DNA of 25,487 nucleotides. Origin: CAZFLY01 sp964519995 (GTDB lineage Bacteria; Planctomycetota; Phycisphaerae; Sedimentisphaerales; Anaerobacaceae). Location of the stretch: assembly GCA_964519995.1 (NCBI GenBank), contig CAZFLY010000043.1, forward strand, positions 1-25,487, in the 5' to 3' direction. Below are positions 7,076 through 14,912 of the stretch, piece by piece. Below the pieces are notes generated by a model that was given only the letters and a program-made list of their open reading frames with translations, made no database searches and was not told the origin of the DNA. Made by a program: the position numbers and the translations under genes. Position 1 is the first letter of the stretch. Each line of letters starts with the position of its first letter.

Positions 7076-8698
7076 ATGGCTAAGCAATTAATGTTTGATG
7101 ATACGGCACGAACGGGACTCAAAGATGGTATTAGGGCATTAGCTGATGCCGTGAAAGTGACATTGGGGCCTACGGGAAAGAATGTCATCCTTCAAAAGAG
7201 TTGGGGCTCTCCAAAAGTAACAAAAGACGGAGTCTCTGTCAGTAAAGAGATTGAGCTACCGGAACCTTTCAAGAACATGGGTGCAAAGATGGTCAACGAA
7301 GTGGCCAGTAAAACCTCTGATGTTGTCGGTGATGGAACCACAACTTCAACCGTGCTGGCAGAAGCAATCTACCTGGAGGGCCTCAAGCACGTGACAGCCG
7401 GTGCAAACCCAATGGCAATTCAGCGAGGAATTAATAAAGCCGCTGAAATTGTGACCAAATTCATCGAGTCAGTTAGCGTTCCTGTGAAAGGCCATGATGA
7501 TATTGCCAAAGTGGCTGCAATCAGCGCCAATAATAATCCCCAGATCGGCAAAATCCTGGCAGACGCATTCGATAAGGTCGGCAAGGAAGGCGTTATCGAG
7601 GTCGAAGAAGGCAAAGCAATGGAAAGCGAGCTTGAGGTTGTTGAAGGCATGCAGTTCGACCGCGGGTACATATCGCCCTACTTCATCACCAACGCCGAAA
7701 CATTGGAGGCTCTGCTTGAGGACGCGTACATCCTTCTTCATGAGAAAAAGCTGTCGAACATTCGCGAGATGATTCCGCTTCTGGAAAAAATTGCTCAGGT
7801 TGGTCGACCTTTGCTCATTGTTGCTGAGGATGTTGAAGGTGAGGCACTGGCAGCTCTGGTAATCAATCGGCTGCAAGGTGTGTTGAAAGTCTGTGCGGTT
7901 AAAGCGCCCGGCTTTGGTGACCGAAGAAAGGCAATGCTGGACGATATTGGGATTCTGACCGGCGGACAGGTGATTACGGAAGATTTGGGTATTAAATTAG
8001 AGAAAGTCGAGCTTTCACAGTTGGGCCAGGCCAAGAAAATCGTCACCAACAAGGATACAACGACAATAATTGAGGGAGCCGGCAAGAAGAAAGATATCAA
8101 CGCTCGCTGCGACCAGATTAGCAATCAGGCCGACAAAACGACAAGCGACTATGACCGTGAGAAGCTGCAGGAAAGACTGGCAAAATTGACCAGTGGTGTA
8201 GCCGTCATCAAAGCCGGTGCAGCAACAGAAACTGAAATGAAAGAACGCAAAGACCTGCTGGAAGATGCTCTTCATGCCATGAGAGCCGCCAACGAGGAAG
8301 GCGTCGTAGCAGGTGGAGGTACCATATTCCTGCGTGCAGTACCGGAAGTGGAAAAGGCTAGAGTAAAAGTTAGAGGCGATGAGAAAATCGGCTTTGATAT
8401 AGTGATGCACGCCCTTAAAGCACCAACAATGCAGATTGTGGATAATTCCGGCGGACAAGGCGACGTAGTCGCTGAGCAATTGTTGGAGAGACTGCAAAAG
8501 GAGAAGAATATCGGCTACAACGCCAATATAGGACAGTTTGTCGACATGTTCAAAGCAGGCATAATAGATCCTGCAAAAGTTGCCAGAACGGCGATTGAGA
8601 TGGCTGCATCCGTTGCAGGTTTGATGCTGACAACAAATGTGTTAGTGACAGAGCTAAAAGAAAAAGACGAAGAGCCCGTTCCAGGCTCAGTGAGATAG
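7076..8698 (+). CDS. groEL: Chaperonin GroEL, copy 2 (no Gly-Met tail)
   Basis: The 540-aa chaperonin subunit sits directly downstream of groES. It starts MAKQLMFDDTARTGLKDGIR, contains GDGTTT near residue 86 and the catalytic Asp in LLEDALHAMRAA, and keeps the GYNA and DPAKVARTA segments of the C-terminal equatorial domain. It ends ELKEKDEEPVPGSVR, with no GGM repeat tail. That tail projects into the cage and tunes folding in E. coli GroEL. Aaggga at 7067-7072 just before the ATG is a modest ribosome-binding site. Compared with copy 1 the protein differs along most of the apical domain, so this is an old paralogue and not a recent duplication. Multiple GroELs with divided roles are known in several phyla; which clients this one serves cannot be read from sequence. 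Confidence 0.96.
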   Translation: MAKQLMFDDTARTGLKDGIRALADAVKVTLGPTGKNVILQKSWGSPKVTKDGVSVSKEIELPEPFKNMGAKMVNEVASKTSDVVGDGTTTSTVLAEAIYLEGLKHVTAGANPMAIQRGINKAAEIVTKFIESVSVPVKGHDDIAKVAAISANNNPQIGKILADAFDKVGKEGVIEVEEGKAMESELEVVEGMQFDRGYISPYFITNAETLEALLEDAYILLHEKKLSNIREMIPLLEKIAQVGRPLLIVAEDVEGEALAALVINRLQGVLKVCAVKAPGFGDRRKAMLDDIGILTGGQVITEDLGIKLEKVELSQLGQAKKIVTNKDTTTIIEGAGKKKDINARCDQISNQADKTTSDYDREKLQERLAKLTSGVAVIKAGAATETEMKERKDLLEDALHAMRAANEEGVVAGGGTIFLRAVPEVEKARVKVRGDEKIGFDIVMHALKAPTMQIVDNSGGQGDVVAEQLLERLQKEKNIGYNANIGQFVDMFKAGIIDPAKVARTAIEMAASVAGLMLTTNVLVTELKEKDEEPVPGSVR

Positions 8699-8738
8699 AC
8701 CCGTATGTCGTATGTCGTGGTAGTTAGCCCGCGGGTCT
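8697..8738 (+). repeat. Stem-loop with heptamer repeats after groEL2
   Basis: The groEL2 stop overlaps a perfect 7-bp stem, agacccg (8697-8703) with cgggtct (8732-8738). Its loop holds the 7-bp-periodic units cgtatgt, cgtatgt and cgtggta (8702-8722). Only a weak T-rich stretch follows, so it is at best a poor terminator or an RNA-processing structure. Confidence 0.45.
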
Positions 8739-8796
8739 TCTGTTGTGAGTAGCGTCTGGCGGGATAATATGGCTATACAAACCTACAGGGATTTGG

Positions 8797-9123
8797 ATGT
8801 CTGGAAGAAAGGCATTTCGCTGGTATAAGGATACATACGAGATAACGCAAAAACTGCCAAAAGAAGAGACATACGGTTTGATCAGTCAGATGAGGCGGGC
8901 TGCTGTCTCCATACCATCCAACATAGCAGAAGGCTTCAGACGATTCCACAACAAGGAGTATAAGCAATTCCTATATACGGCATCAGGGAGCTGTGCTGAA
9001 TTGGAAACGCAAGCAACGATATCAAGAGAGCTGAACTACATCACAGAGAAGGACGAGGCCGCCCTACTGAAGGAATTGGATCACATAGGTCGAATGATAT
9101 CAAATCTCATCAAGAAACTCTAA
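8797..9123 (+). CDS. Four-helix-bundle protein (S23/IVS type), N-terminus frameshifted
   Basis: The open frame of 108 aa matches the four-helix-bundle proteins first known as S23, encoded in 23S rRNA intervening sequences and later found free in many genomes. Diagnostic stretches are SQMRRAAVSIPSNIAEGFRR and YTASGSCAELETQ. Its first residues (MSGRKAFRW) are foreign to the family. The proper N-terminus lies in another frame: ATG at 8769 reads AIQTYRDLDVWKKGISLV and then hits TAA at 8826-8828. Removing one base near 8826 joins this to KDTYEITQKLP, the expected continuation. So the gene carries a 1-nt insertion, or the sequence has an error there. No function is established for the family beyond oligomeric helical structure. 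It sits between groEL2 and dnaJ with 7-bp-periodic repeats on both sides, and could be an insertion into the chaperone operon. Confidence 0.8.
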   Translation: MSGRKAFRWYKDTYEITQKLPKEETYGLISQMRRAAVSIPSNIAEGFRRFHNKEYKQFLYTASGSCAELETQATISRELNYITEKDEAALLKELDHIGRMISNLIKKL

Positions 9124-9126
9124 CGA

Positions 9127-9158
9127 TATACGAAATACGAGCTACGAAATACGAAATC
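9127..9158. repeat. Heptamer array abutting the dnaJ start codon
   Basis: Units tatacga, aatacga, gctacga, aatacga and a partial aatc run in exact 7-bp steps and end at the base before the dnaJ ATG. The array begins three bases after the stop of the four-helix-bundle gene, so it makes up the whole intergenic space and replaces any Shine-Dalgarno sequence. Confidence 0.75.
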
Positions 9159-10289
9159 ATGGCTAAACGTGATTACTACGAAGTCCTCGGGACGAATAAG
9201 AACGCCTCTGCCGATGAGATCAAGCGCGCATACCGGCGCATGGCGATGAAGTATCACCCGGACAAGAATCCAGGTGACAAACAAGCAGAGGCAAAGTTCA
9301 AAGAGTGTGCCGAGGCTTACGAGGTCCTTAGCGAACCCGAGAAACGACAGAGGTACGACCAGTTCGGCCATGAAGGCCTGCGCGGAGCTGGCGTGCACGA
9401 TTTCTCGCGAATGAACGTTGAAGATATCTTCAGCATGTTCGGCTTCGATGATTTCTTCAGCGGTATCTTCGGCGGTCGAAGAAGATCAGCTCGCAGAACG
9501 GGCCCGACACGCGGCTACGACCTCGAAACAAGTGTAGAACTAACGCTTAATGAAATAGCCAAAGGCACCGAAAAGACAATAGAATTCACCAGGCAAGACA
9601 GATGCGCCGAGTGCGCCGGGAGCGGCTGTGCAAAAGGCAGCAAGCCCGCTCGCTGCGTCACATGTGGAGGAAGCGGACAAGTCGCACGAGGTGGAGGCTT
9701 TTTCCAGATGGTTTCAAGCTGCCCCCAATGTAATGGCAGTGGAAAGGTCATTACAAATCCCTGCAAAAAATGCAGGGGCACAGGTCGGGTGCCAAGAAAA
9801 AGGACTATAAGCATTAGTATCCCGGCCGGTGTGCACGAGGGACAGGGCATAAGGGTTGCACATGAAGGCGAACCAGGACAATCCGGCGGCCCAAACGGCG
9901 ACCTCTATTGTTATGTCAGAATAAAACCACATGCGTTCTTGCAGCGCGACAGCAATAATGTAATCGCCGTGGTACCCATAACCTTCACGCAGGCAGCATT
10001 GGGTGCAACGATTGAAGTGCCAACCCTGAACGGTACAGAATCTCTCAAGATACCGCCTGGTACGCAATACGGAAGTATCTTCAGAATAAGAGGTCAGGGC
10101 CTGCCTGACATGAGGACAAAAAGAACCGGCGACCAACTCGTACAAGTGATTATTGAAACTCCAACAAAACTCAATGCCAGGCAAGATGAACTACTAAGAG
10201 AATTTGCTAAAACCGAAGACAGTTCCGTTTCTCCGAAAACGCAAAACTTCTTCGAAAGATTAAAGAAACATTTCGGCAACAACTTATGA
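9159..10289 (+). CDS. dnaJ: Chaperone DnaJ
   Basis: The 376-aa Hsp40 stimulates DnaK ATPase and hands over unfolded substrates. Domains in order: J domain with HPD at residues 33-35; a Gly/Phe-rich linker (about 70-108); a zinc domain with four CxxC pairs at about 149/152, 166/169, 188/191 and 202/205; then the two C-terminal substrate-binding beta domains. The full type I layout is intact. The ATG at 9159 fits the family start MAKRDYYEVLG. No ribosome-binding site precedes it; instead a heptamer array abuts the codon. The stop overlaps the grpE start by 4 nt (ATGA), so dnaJ and grpE are translationally coupled. No dnaK lies in the window. Confidence 0.97.
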   Translation: MAKRDYYEVLGTNKNASADEIKRAYRRMAMKYHPDKNPGDKQAEAKFKECAEAYEVLSEPEKRQRYDQFGHEGLRGAGVHDFSRMNVEDIFSMFGFDDFFSGIFGGRRRSARRTGPTRGYDLETSVELTLNEIAKGTEKTIEFTRQDRCAECAGSGCAKGSKPARCVTCGGSGQVARGGGFFQMVSSCPQCNGSGKVITNPCKKCRGTGRVPRKRTISISIPAGVHEGQGIRVAHEGEPGQSGGPNGDLYCYVRIKPHAFLQRDSNNVIAVVPITFTQAALGATIEVPTLNGTESLKIPPGTQYGSIFRIRGQGLPDMRTKRTGDQLVQVIIETPTKLNARQDELLREFAKTEDSSVSPKTQNFFERLKKHFGNNL

Positions 10290-10912
10290 AAGACAAAAGA
10301 AAAGAAAAACCAAGAGAAGAAAAAGAGACCGAGCACAAGAAAAACGAGTTACAACAATTCCAGGAGCAGTTCACTGTTCTGGAGAAGGAAAAGGATGAGC
10401 TGCTCGGTAAGCTGCAGCGAGTTAGCGCTGACTACGCTAATTTCCAAAAAAGAGCACCGAAACAAATAAGTGATACAATTGCGTATGAAAAGGAAAAGAT
10501 AATAAAGACTCTACTGCCTGCTTTGGATAACTTTGAGCACATGCTGCAAAAAGCGCACTCAGCCGAGAGCGCGGACATTCTTCTCAAGGGCGTTCGAATC
10601 ATTTACGACCAAATGCTTGACATCCTCAAGTCACATGGGGTCGAGCAAATAGACGCATTGGAGGAGCAGTTCGATCCCGCCATACACGAAGCAATGATGC
10701 AAAAAGCTGAACCCGATAAGGAAAATAATATCGTGCTGGAGGAATTTCAGAAGGGCTATAAACTGAATGGCCGTGTGATTCGGCCGAGCAAGGTTATTGT
10801 GAATAAACTGGAAACAGAGGAGGTACCAGAGAGTCAAGGTGAACAGGTCCAAGAGCAAGAAGCCAAAAAAGAGGAGATAGCCGACGAGTTCGAGACGACT
10901 GATCTGGAATAA
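10286..10912 (+). CDS. grpE: Nucleotide exchange factor GrpE
   Basis: GrpE releases ADP from DnaK and so resets the Hsp70 cycle. The 208-aa protein has a long charged N-terminal helix (coiled coil, about residues 10-55), the conserved SADYANFQKR segment, a helical dimer region, and the signature-like C-terminal block SHGVEQIDALEEQFDPAIHE followed by the beta-wing with GYKLNGRVIRPSKVIVNK. A highly acidic tail of about 35 residues follows. The ATG overlaps the dnaJ stop by 4 nt. The next gene starts 5 nt after the stop, so all three are probably on one message. Confidence 0.96.
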   Translation: MKDKRKEKPREEKETEHKKNELQQFQEQFTVLEKEKDELLGKLQRVSADYANFQKRAPKQISDTIAYEKEKIIKTLLPALDNFEHMLQKAHSAESADILLKGVRIIYDQMLDILKSHGVEQIDALEEQFDPAIHEAMMQKAEPDKENNIVLEEFQKGYKLNGRVIRPSKVIVNKLETEEVPESQGEQVQEQEAKKEEIADEFETTDLE

Positions 10913-10917
10913 TTGTT

Positions 10918-11244
10918 ATGCCGACGTACGGTTATGAATGTGAAAGTTGTGGATACGAGTTTGAGCAGTTTCAGTACATAACAGACAAGTCACTTCGAAA
11001 ATGTCCCAGGTGCGGCAAGCTGAAGCTGAGACGTCTTATCGGCACCGGTGCGGGTGTAATCTTCAAGGGCAGCGGCTTCTACGAAACTGATTATAGAAGC
11101 GAGAGCTACAAAAAGGCTGCTGAGAAAGAAAAGACCGGTCCAGAAAAAGACACCTCTAAGAAAGAAAACCAATCCGAAAGCAAAGTTGCAGAATCCGCCA
11201 ATAAGACAGGAAAAGACACATCCAACAAGAAAAAAACAGCGTAG
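10918..11244 (+). CDS. FmdB-type zinc-ribbon protein
   Basis: The 108-aa protein starts MPTYGYECESCGYEFEQFQ, with two CxxC pairs (Cys 8/11 and 29/32) forming the small zinc ribbon of the FmdB/CxxC_CxxC_SSSS regulatory family. The rest, from about residue 65, is a Lys/Glu/Ser-rich low-complexity tail, probably disordered. Members are often encoded beside grpE/dnaJ in planctomycetes and deltaproteobacteria; the family name comes from a proposed regulator of formamidase, but no general function is proven. It begins 5 nt after grpE and closes the chaperone cluster. Confidence 0.9.
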   Translation: MPTYGYECESCGYEFEQFQYITDKSLRKCPRCGKLKLRRLIGTGAGVIFKGSGFYETDYRSESYKKAAEKEKTGPEKDTSKKENQSESKVAESANKTGKDTSNKKKTA

Positions 11245-11299
11245 TCATTATCTTTGCAGGTACATCGCTATTGCGACACGGTGACACTAAGATTATATG

Positions 11300-11485
11300 G
11301 AATGGTCAAGATTTAATCTGACACTTCTGCTATAACCTACGACAGAGGATTTTCACAACGCAACGGAGGCGTAGCCGAAGTGGAGTTGTGCAAATCGCAA
11401 TCGAAACAGAAAGGAGTGTCAGAAGATGACGACAGAACAGAAAATCATCAAAAACAAAGTTGGCCTGTTGGAACTGGCCAAATAA
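11300..11485 (+). mobile_element. Decayed IS481-type insertion sequence, left end only
   Basis: From about 11300 the sequence looks like an IS leader: a terminus-like tctgacacttct (11329-11340), a 49-bp stem-loop with 12-bp arms and one mismatch (11348-11359 with 11385-11396), an AAAGGAG-type ribosome-binding site at 11410-11416 and the first codons of a transposase at 11426. The coding part stops after 19 codons and no downstream transposase sequence is recognisable, so only the left end survives. Exact boundaries are uncertain. The rest of the gap, 11486-11729, holds nothing I recognise apart from the heptamer-like stretch at its end. Confidence 0.55.
11426..11485 (+). pseudogene. Transposase N-terminal remnant (IS481-like)
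   Basis: The frame reads MTTEQKIIKNKVGLLELAK and then TAA. This matches, from memory of the family, the conserved first residues of a group of IS481-like helix-turn-helix transposases, in which the next residues form the first DNA-binding helices. The downstream sequence in all three frames does not continue it. Confidence 0.6.
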
Positions 11486-11700
11486 CTCCATCTGTCCGTT
11501 ACTGATCTTGCCAACCAGTTTTTCAGATATTTCCTGTTGCCTCTATTGCCAAACCTGTTCAGTATTGTAATTTGTTACGCAGGCATGTACAATCGCTTTT
11601 AAGATGAAACAACCTGGTTCTATAGACATTTAGAAGTCCTAAAAGGGGAGCATTTGTTTTTTTACCACCTCGATAGCAGAGTTAGTCGGGGTATTCAGTT

Positions 11701-11728
11701 TTCTAATTCTAAGTTCCGGATTCTACAT
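11701..11728. repeat. Heptamer-like stretch abutting the sulfotransferase start
   Basis: The bases ttctaat, tctaagt, tccggat and tctacat follow with a loose 7-bp period and end 1 nt before the ATG at 11730. As at dnaJ, no Shine-Dalgarno sequence precedes the start. Weaker than the other arrays. Confidence 0.45.
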
Positions 11729-11729
11729 A

Positions 11730-12968
11730 ATGATCGAATTCAAACCTAAATTGCCGTTACCTTTTCGCCTCCTGAACAAAGTCGGCGACTCATTGCATCG
11801 ACTGAACCTGCCATCAGTAGAGTTAAGTGAAGAGGCGGTTCGCAACCCAGCCATTAAAAGAACAGGCTTAGAGGATTTTGGTGATCAATACCATCAAGAG
11901 GGATTAAGCAGGGTACTTGAATCAGCCGTCGAGGACGCCAATTTGCATTTCATCGGCCGACTTATTATTCAAAATGCAGTAAAGATTAATCTTATGAAAA
12001 GGTTATGGTTGACAGAGGCAGTCAAGCATCACACAGAGATTTTCCAGCGACCGCTAAGACCACCAATTATTGTGATAGGCCTGCCTCGTACAGGCACTAC
12101 ATTCTTACATCGTATGTTGGCTGCCGATCCAGCCAACCGGGCAGTGCCCATGTGGGAATTAATGCGACCTTTGCCTAACAGCCGCACTACTTGTAGTTGG
12201 AAAGGTAGTGCCACTTATCGTCGCTACATGGCGAAAAGCGAAATTGGTCTCTGGCCCAAGCTTGCCAAGGACGCGGACCGCAAGCGCTATTTCCGGCCTG
12301 ACTTACCAGACGAATGTATGTGGCTGCTGAATGCCACTTTTGTGAGCTTTGGCTTCTGGGTACTTGCACCTGTGTACAGGTACCTGGAATGGTACAAGAA
12401 GCATGACCGCTTCAAACCTTATATGGAATATCGGCAGATGTTACAGGTGCTTCAGGCGGTCGATCCCAACCGTCGGCTTACTCTAAAAGCACCTGCTCAC
12501 ACCGGGTCACTTGACGCTCTGCTGTACGCAATACCAGATGCTTTGATCATCCAGATTCACCGCGACCCCGTGACTGCGTGCAACAGTTTCAGCAGCTTGC
12601 TATATACAATTCACAGTGCTGTAAGTAACAAAATAGACATAAAAGCTATGGCTTTTGCTAATCTGAGCTTCTTGGCAAACGAAATACAACGCAACATAGC
12701 TGCGCGTGCCACTCTACCAAACACTATTGTGGATGTGCATTATGACAAACTCGCTACTGAGCCTATTGCCACGGTAGGAGACATTTACGAACATTTTGGT
12801 TTGAGGTGGTCAGAAACCTTTCAAGATAACCTAAACAGTTATGTCACCAGCAATCCGAAAGGCAAACACGGTGATCACAACTACGATTCAGCGACATTTG
12901 GTCTTACCGATGCCGAAATCTCCAGGCAATTTGAGCAATACTATAAGAGATTCAACATTACACCGTGA
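11730..12968 (+). CDS. Sulfotransferase family protein
   Basis: The 412-aa protein has the PAPS-dependent sulfotransferase fold. The 5'-phosphosulfate loop is IVIGLPRTGTTFLHRML, with GLPRTGTT at residues 117-124. The 3'-phosphate motif is IIQIHRDPVTACNSFSSL, with Arg 278 and a downstream Ser. Such enzymes move sulfate from PAPS to sugars, lipids or small molecules; the acceptor is unknown. It has no signal peptide, so it is probably cytosolic or peripheral. The length suits the bacterial Sulfotransfer_3 group. It is flanked by non-coding stretches on both sides, so it is likely a single-gene unit. Confidence 0.9.
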   Translation: MIEFKPKLPLPFRLLNKVGDSLHRLNLPSVELSEEAVRNPAIKRTGLEDFGDQYHQEGLSRVLESAVEDANLHFIGRLIIQNAVKINLMKRLWLTEAVKHHTEIFQRPLRPPIIVIGLPRTGTTFLHRMLAADPANRAVPMWELMRPLPNSRTTCSWKGSATYRRYMAKSEIGLWPKLAKDADRKRYFRPDLPDECMWLLNATFVSFGFWVLAPVYRYLEWYKKHDRFKPYMEYRQMLQVLQAVDPNRRLTLKAPAHTGSLDALLYAIPDALIIQIHRDPVTACNSFSSLLYTIHSAVSNKIDIKAMAFANLSFLANEIQRNIAARATLPNTIVDVHYDKLATEPIATVGDIYEHFGLRWSETFQDNLNSYVTSNPKGKHGDHNYDSATFGLTDAEISRQFEQYYKRFNITP

Positions 12969-13322
12969 ATCGTCGTTAGTTTTCTGCGAACTGGCGTAGC
13001 TGCGCATCATCACGAAAAATATACACACAATTAATTGAGCTACTAAAATGGCCACGTTATTTGACATTTTTTACCGATCGCGATAAAACTTCTCGGCACT
13101 GTGTGGGAATGATTAAGACTATTTGAGCTATTTGTATTTTTGTTAGAACCTCACGATATTGGTAAAATGAAGACCACGGATTTTGGCCTAATGGGGCCAT
13201 CCGAGCCTCCTGTTATGCTGTGACCCGCAGTTAGGTATTGGCATTAGGCTCAAGACTCGTCTACCATAAAAGTAATATTGGTGTTAAAAACTTGACAAGC
13301 GGTTTTATGGAAGGAGAAAACC
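12969..13322. other. Non-coding gap before the NTF2-like gene
   Basis: The gap contains no credible ORF. A TTGACA occurs at 13292-13297, but the place for its -10 falls inside the ribosome-binding site, so it is not a usable promoter as it stands. No terminator for the sulfotransferase gene was seen. Confidence 0.6.
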
Positions 13323-13814
13323 ATGGCTAATGTCTATAAAGTGATTCTTGTCTTGACCTGTGTATCAGTCGTTTGGGCGATTCAGAACGATAAAGATGAT
13401 GTGTCCCTTGATCAGCAACAAGCTATTGAAAAAGCGATCCTGAAAGTACATGCCGCTATGATGAAGGCCGCTGAAAATCTGGATGCAGAAGCCCTTTATA
13501 GTCATGTACTTGATATGAATAAAGGTGTTATTGTTCAAGACGGTAAGGTCTTGACAACACGCCAAGAGGCATTGGACGCAACCAAACAAGGCCTCCAGGG
13601 ACTAAAGGACATATCCTATAAATATAACCAGAAGCATATTACAATAATTTCTCCAACCGTAGCCCTTTGGGTCGCAGATGGAACAACCTCAGCTACGATT
13701 ATCGAAGATGAGCGTGAAATTAGTGTAGCCTTTGCTGAGACTATTGTTTTTGTTCTAAGGGATGGGCAGTGGAAGGTCCTTCACGCACATCGATCTGTTC
13801 CCAATACCAGGTGA
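13323..13814 (+). CDS. Small exported NTF2-like (SnoaL/DUF4440-type) protein
   Basis: The 163-aa protein has a signal peptide (MANVYKVILVLTCVSVVWA, cleavage after VWA). The mature part resembles the NTF2-like/DUF4440 fold: an N-terminal helix AIEKAILKVHAAMMKAAENLDAEA cut by a loop, SHVLDMNKGVIVQDGKVL, and late beta strands ending in ETIVFVLRDGQWKVLHAHRS, the usual last strand with W-K-V-x-x-x-H. These domains bind small molecules or serve as simple enzymes; which applies is not visible. AAGGAG at 13311-13316 supports the start. It precedes a MarR gene by about 90 nt. Confidence 0.8.
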   Translation: MANVYKVILVLTCVSVVWAIQNDKDDVSLDQQQAIEKAILKVHAAMMKAAENLDAEALYSHVLDMNKGVIVQDGKVLTTRQEALDATKQGLQGLKDISYKYNQKHITIISPTVALWVADGTTSATIIEDEREISVAFAETIVFVLRDGQWKVLHAHRSVPNTR

Positions 13815-13907
13815 ACATGGCAAAAGGCATTGGCGTCATGAAGAAACTAACTACCATAAAGATGGCCAATTAGCTCCGCACTTAAAAAAGATTTGTTTAA
13901 CAGAAAC

Positions 13908-14366
13908 ATGGCTAAGTCAATGAAACAACAACGGCAGGCGGGTTTCCTAATGGCTAAGATTCGCCAGGTGGGTGAAAGAATTTTTCTGCGCAGGTTGAAA
14001 GAATCAGATGTCGAGATAAATCCGGCCCAGGGACGGATTATGTTTGCGCTGTGGCAGAAAGATGGGATATCAATCCAGGAACTAGCGAAGAAAACGCAAT
14101 TGGGTAAATCGACGCTGACCAGCATGCTGGATAGACTCGAGGCGATGGGATATGTTAAGCGACAGCGCTGTGACCAGGACAGGCGCAAGATACTCATCTT
14201 GCGAATCGAAAAGGATCGGGCAATGGAGAAGGAGTATGTTAAGTTGTCCGAACAGATGACGGAGATATGGTACAAGGGATTTGCAGCGGCTGAGATCGAT
14301 AAGTTTGAGGCTTACCTGCAACGGATACTGAATAATTTAGTGGATTGTGAAAATAACGATGGGTAG
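13908..14366 (+). CDS. MarR family transcriptional regulator
   Basis: The protein has about 152 aa with the MarR winged helix: helix-turn-helix ISIQELAKKTQLGKSTLTSMLDRLEAMGYVKR followed by the wing R-x-x-D-x-DRRKILI. The N- and C-terminal helices would form the dimer interface. Family members repress neighbouring genes and release DNA on binding small ligands. Start choice is uncertain: ATG 13908 and an in-frame TTG at 13893 both lack a clear ribosome-binding site. It overlaps the next gene, so a two-gene operon with the small membrane protein is likely, and that protein is a plausible target. Confidence 0.88.
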   Translation: MAKSMKQQRQAGFLMAKIRQVGERIFLRRLKESDVEINPAQGRIMFALWQKDGISIQELAKKTQLGKSTLTSMLDRLEAMGYVKRQRCDQDRRKILILRIEKDRAMEKEYVKLSEQMTEIWYKGFAAAEIDKFEAYLQRILNNLVDCENNDG

Positions 14367-14721
14367 GGCCAATCACAAGATAAGGCTCTCCACTAAGACG
14401 GTCTTGTCTGCAATCGGTATTGCACTTGTTATAGCCGCTATATCTTTTACTATACTCGCGGTTTTGCCTGCGTCTGAGCAGCCCTTTTTCAAGGCCCCTC
14501 TTAGAAGCGTCCTGCTGGGACTTGGCTTGCTGGGCGTCGCATGTCCACTATGTATTGTTGGGCTTATAATCAAAAAGCGATCAGCTAAGTCGCCCTATTT
14601 TGAAGAGGCCTTTATCGCAACAGTCATCAATGTTTTCGGCTTCATACTACTTGGCCTTGGCCTGGTCTGTATCGGTGTTAGCATCTACGCCCTGGTTAGG
14701 CATCTACTTGGCTCCGAGTAG
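14359..14721 (+). CDS. Small membrane protein, three predicted helices
   Basis: The 120-aa protein (124 aa if GTG 14347 is used) has three hydrophobic segments: about residues 15-37 (SAIGIALVIAAISFTILAVL), 50-72 (SVLLGLGLLGVACPLCIVGL) and 88-113 (VINVFGFILLGLGLVCIGVS), separated by short basic or acidic loops. I recognise no family. The start overlaps the marR stop, at 8 nt for ATG or 20 nt for GTG, which indicates coupled translation. It may be a transporter accessory or a stress-linked membrane protein under the MarR regulator. Confidence 0.7.
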   Translation: MGRANHKIRLSTKTVLSAIGIALVIAAISFTILAVLPASEQPFFKAPLRSVLLGLGLLGVACPLCIVGLIIKKRSAKSPYFEEAFIATVINVFGFILLGLGLVCIGVSIYALVRHLLGSE

Positions 14722-14912
14722 CTGGAATTGTCAAAATCACCATGCTACTGTGCTATTGTGGTCTTGTGCACTTTTTCCTTGCCTTTTACAAAAACCATGA
14801 CAATGATTTAACTCAAACAAAGTGGATATAGCAACTTTGATCCAGCAGTAAAACCTAATAGGTAAATAATAAATACCATGTGACATTCAAATATTAGGTG
14901 ACAGAGATCAAG

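Noticed and set aside
8797..9123. 23S rRNA intervening sequence
   Set aside because: The protein family fits, but the flanks are groEL and dnaJ with no rRNA sequence.
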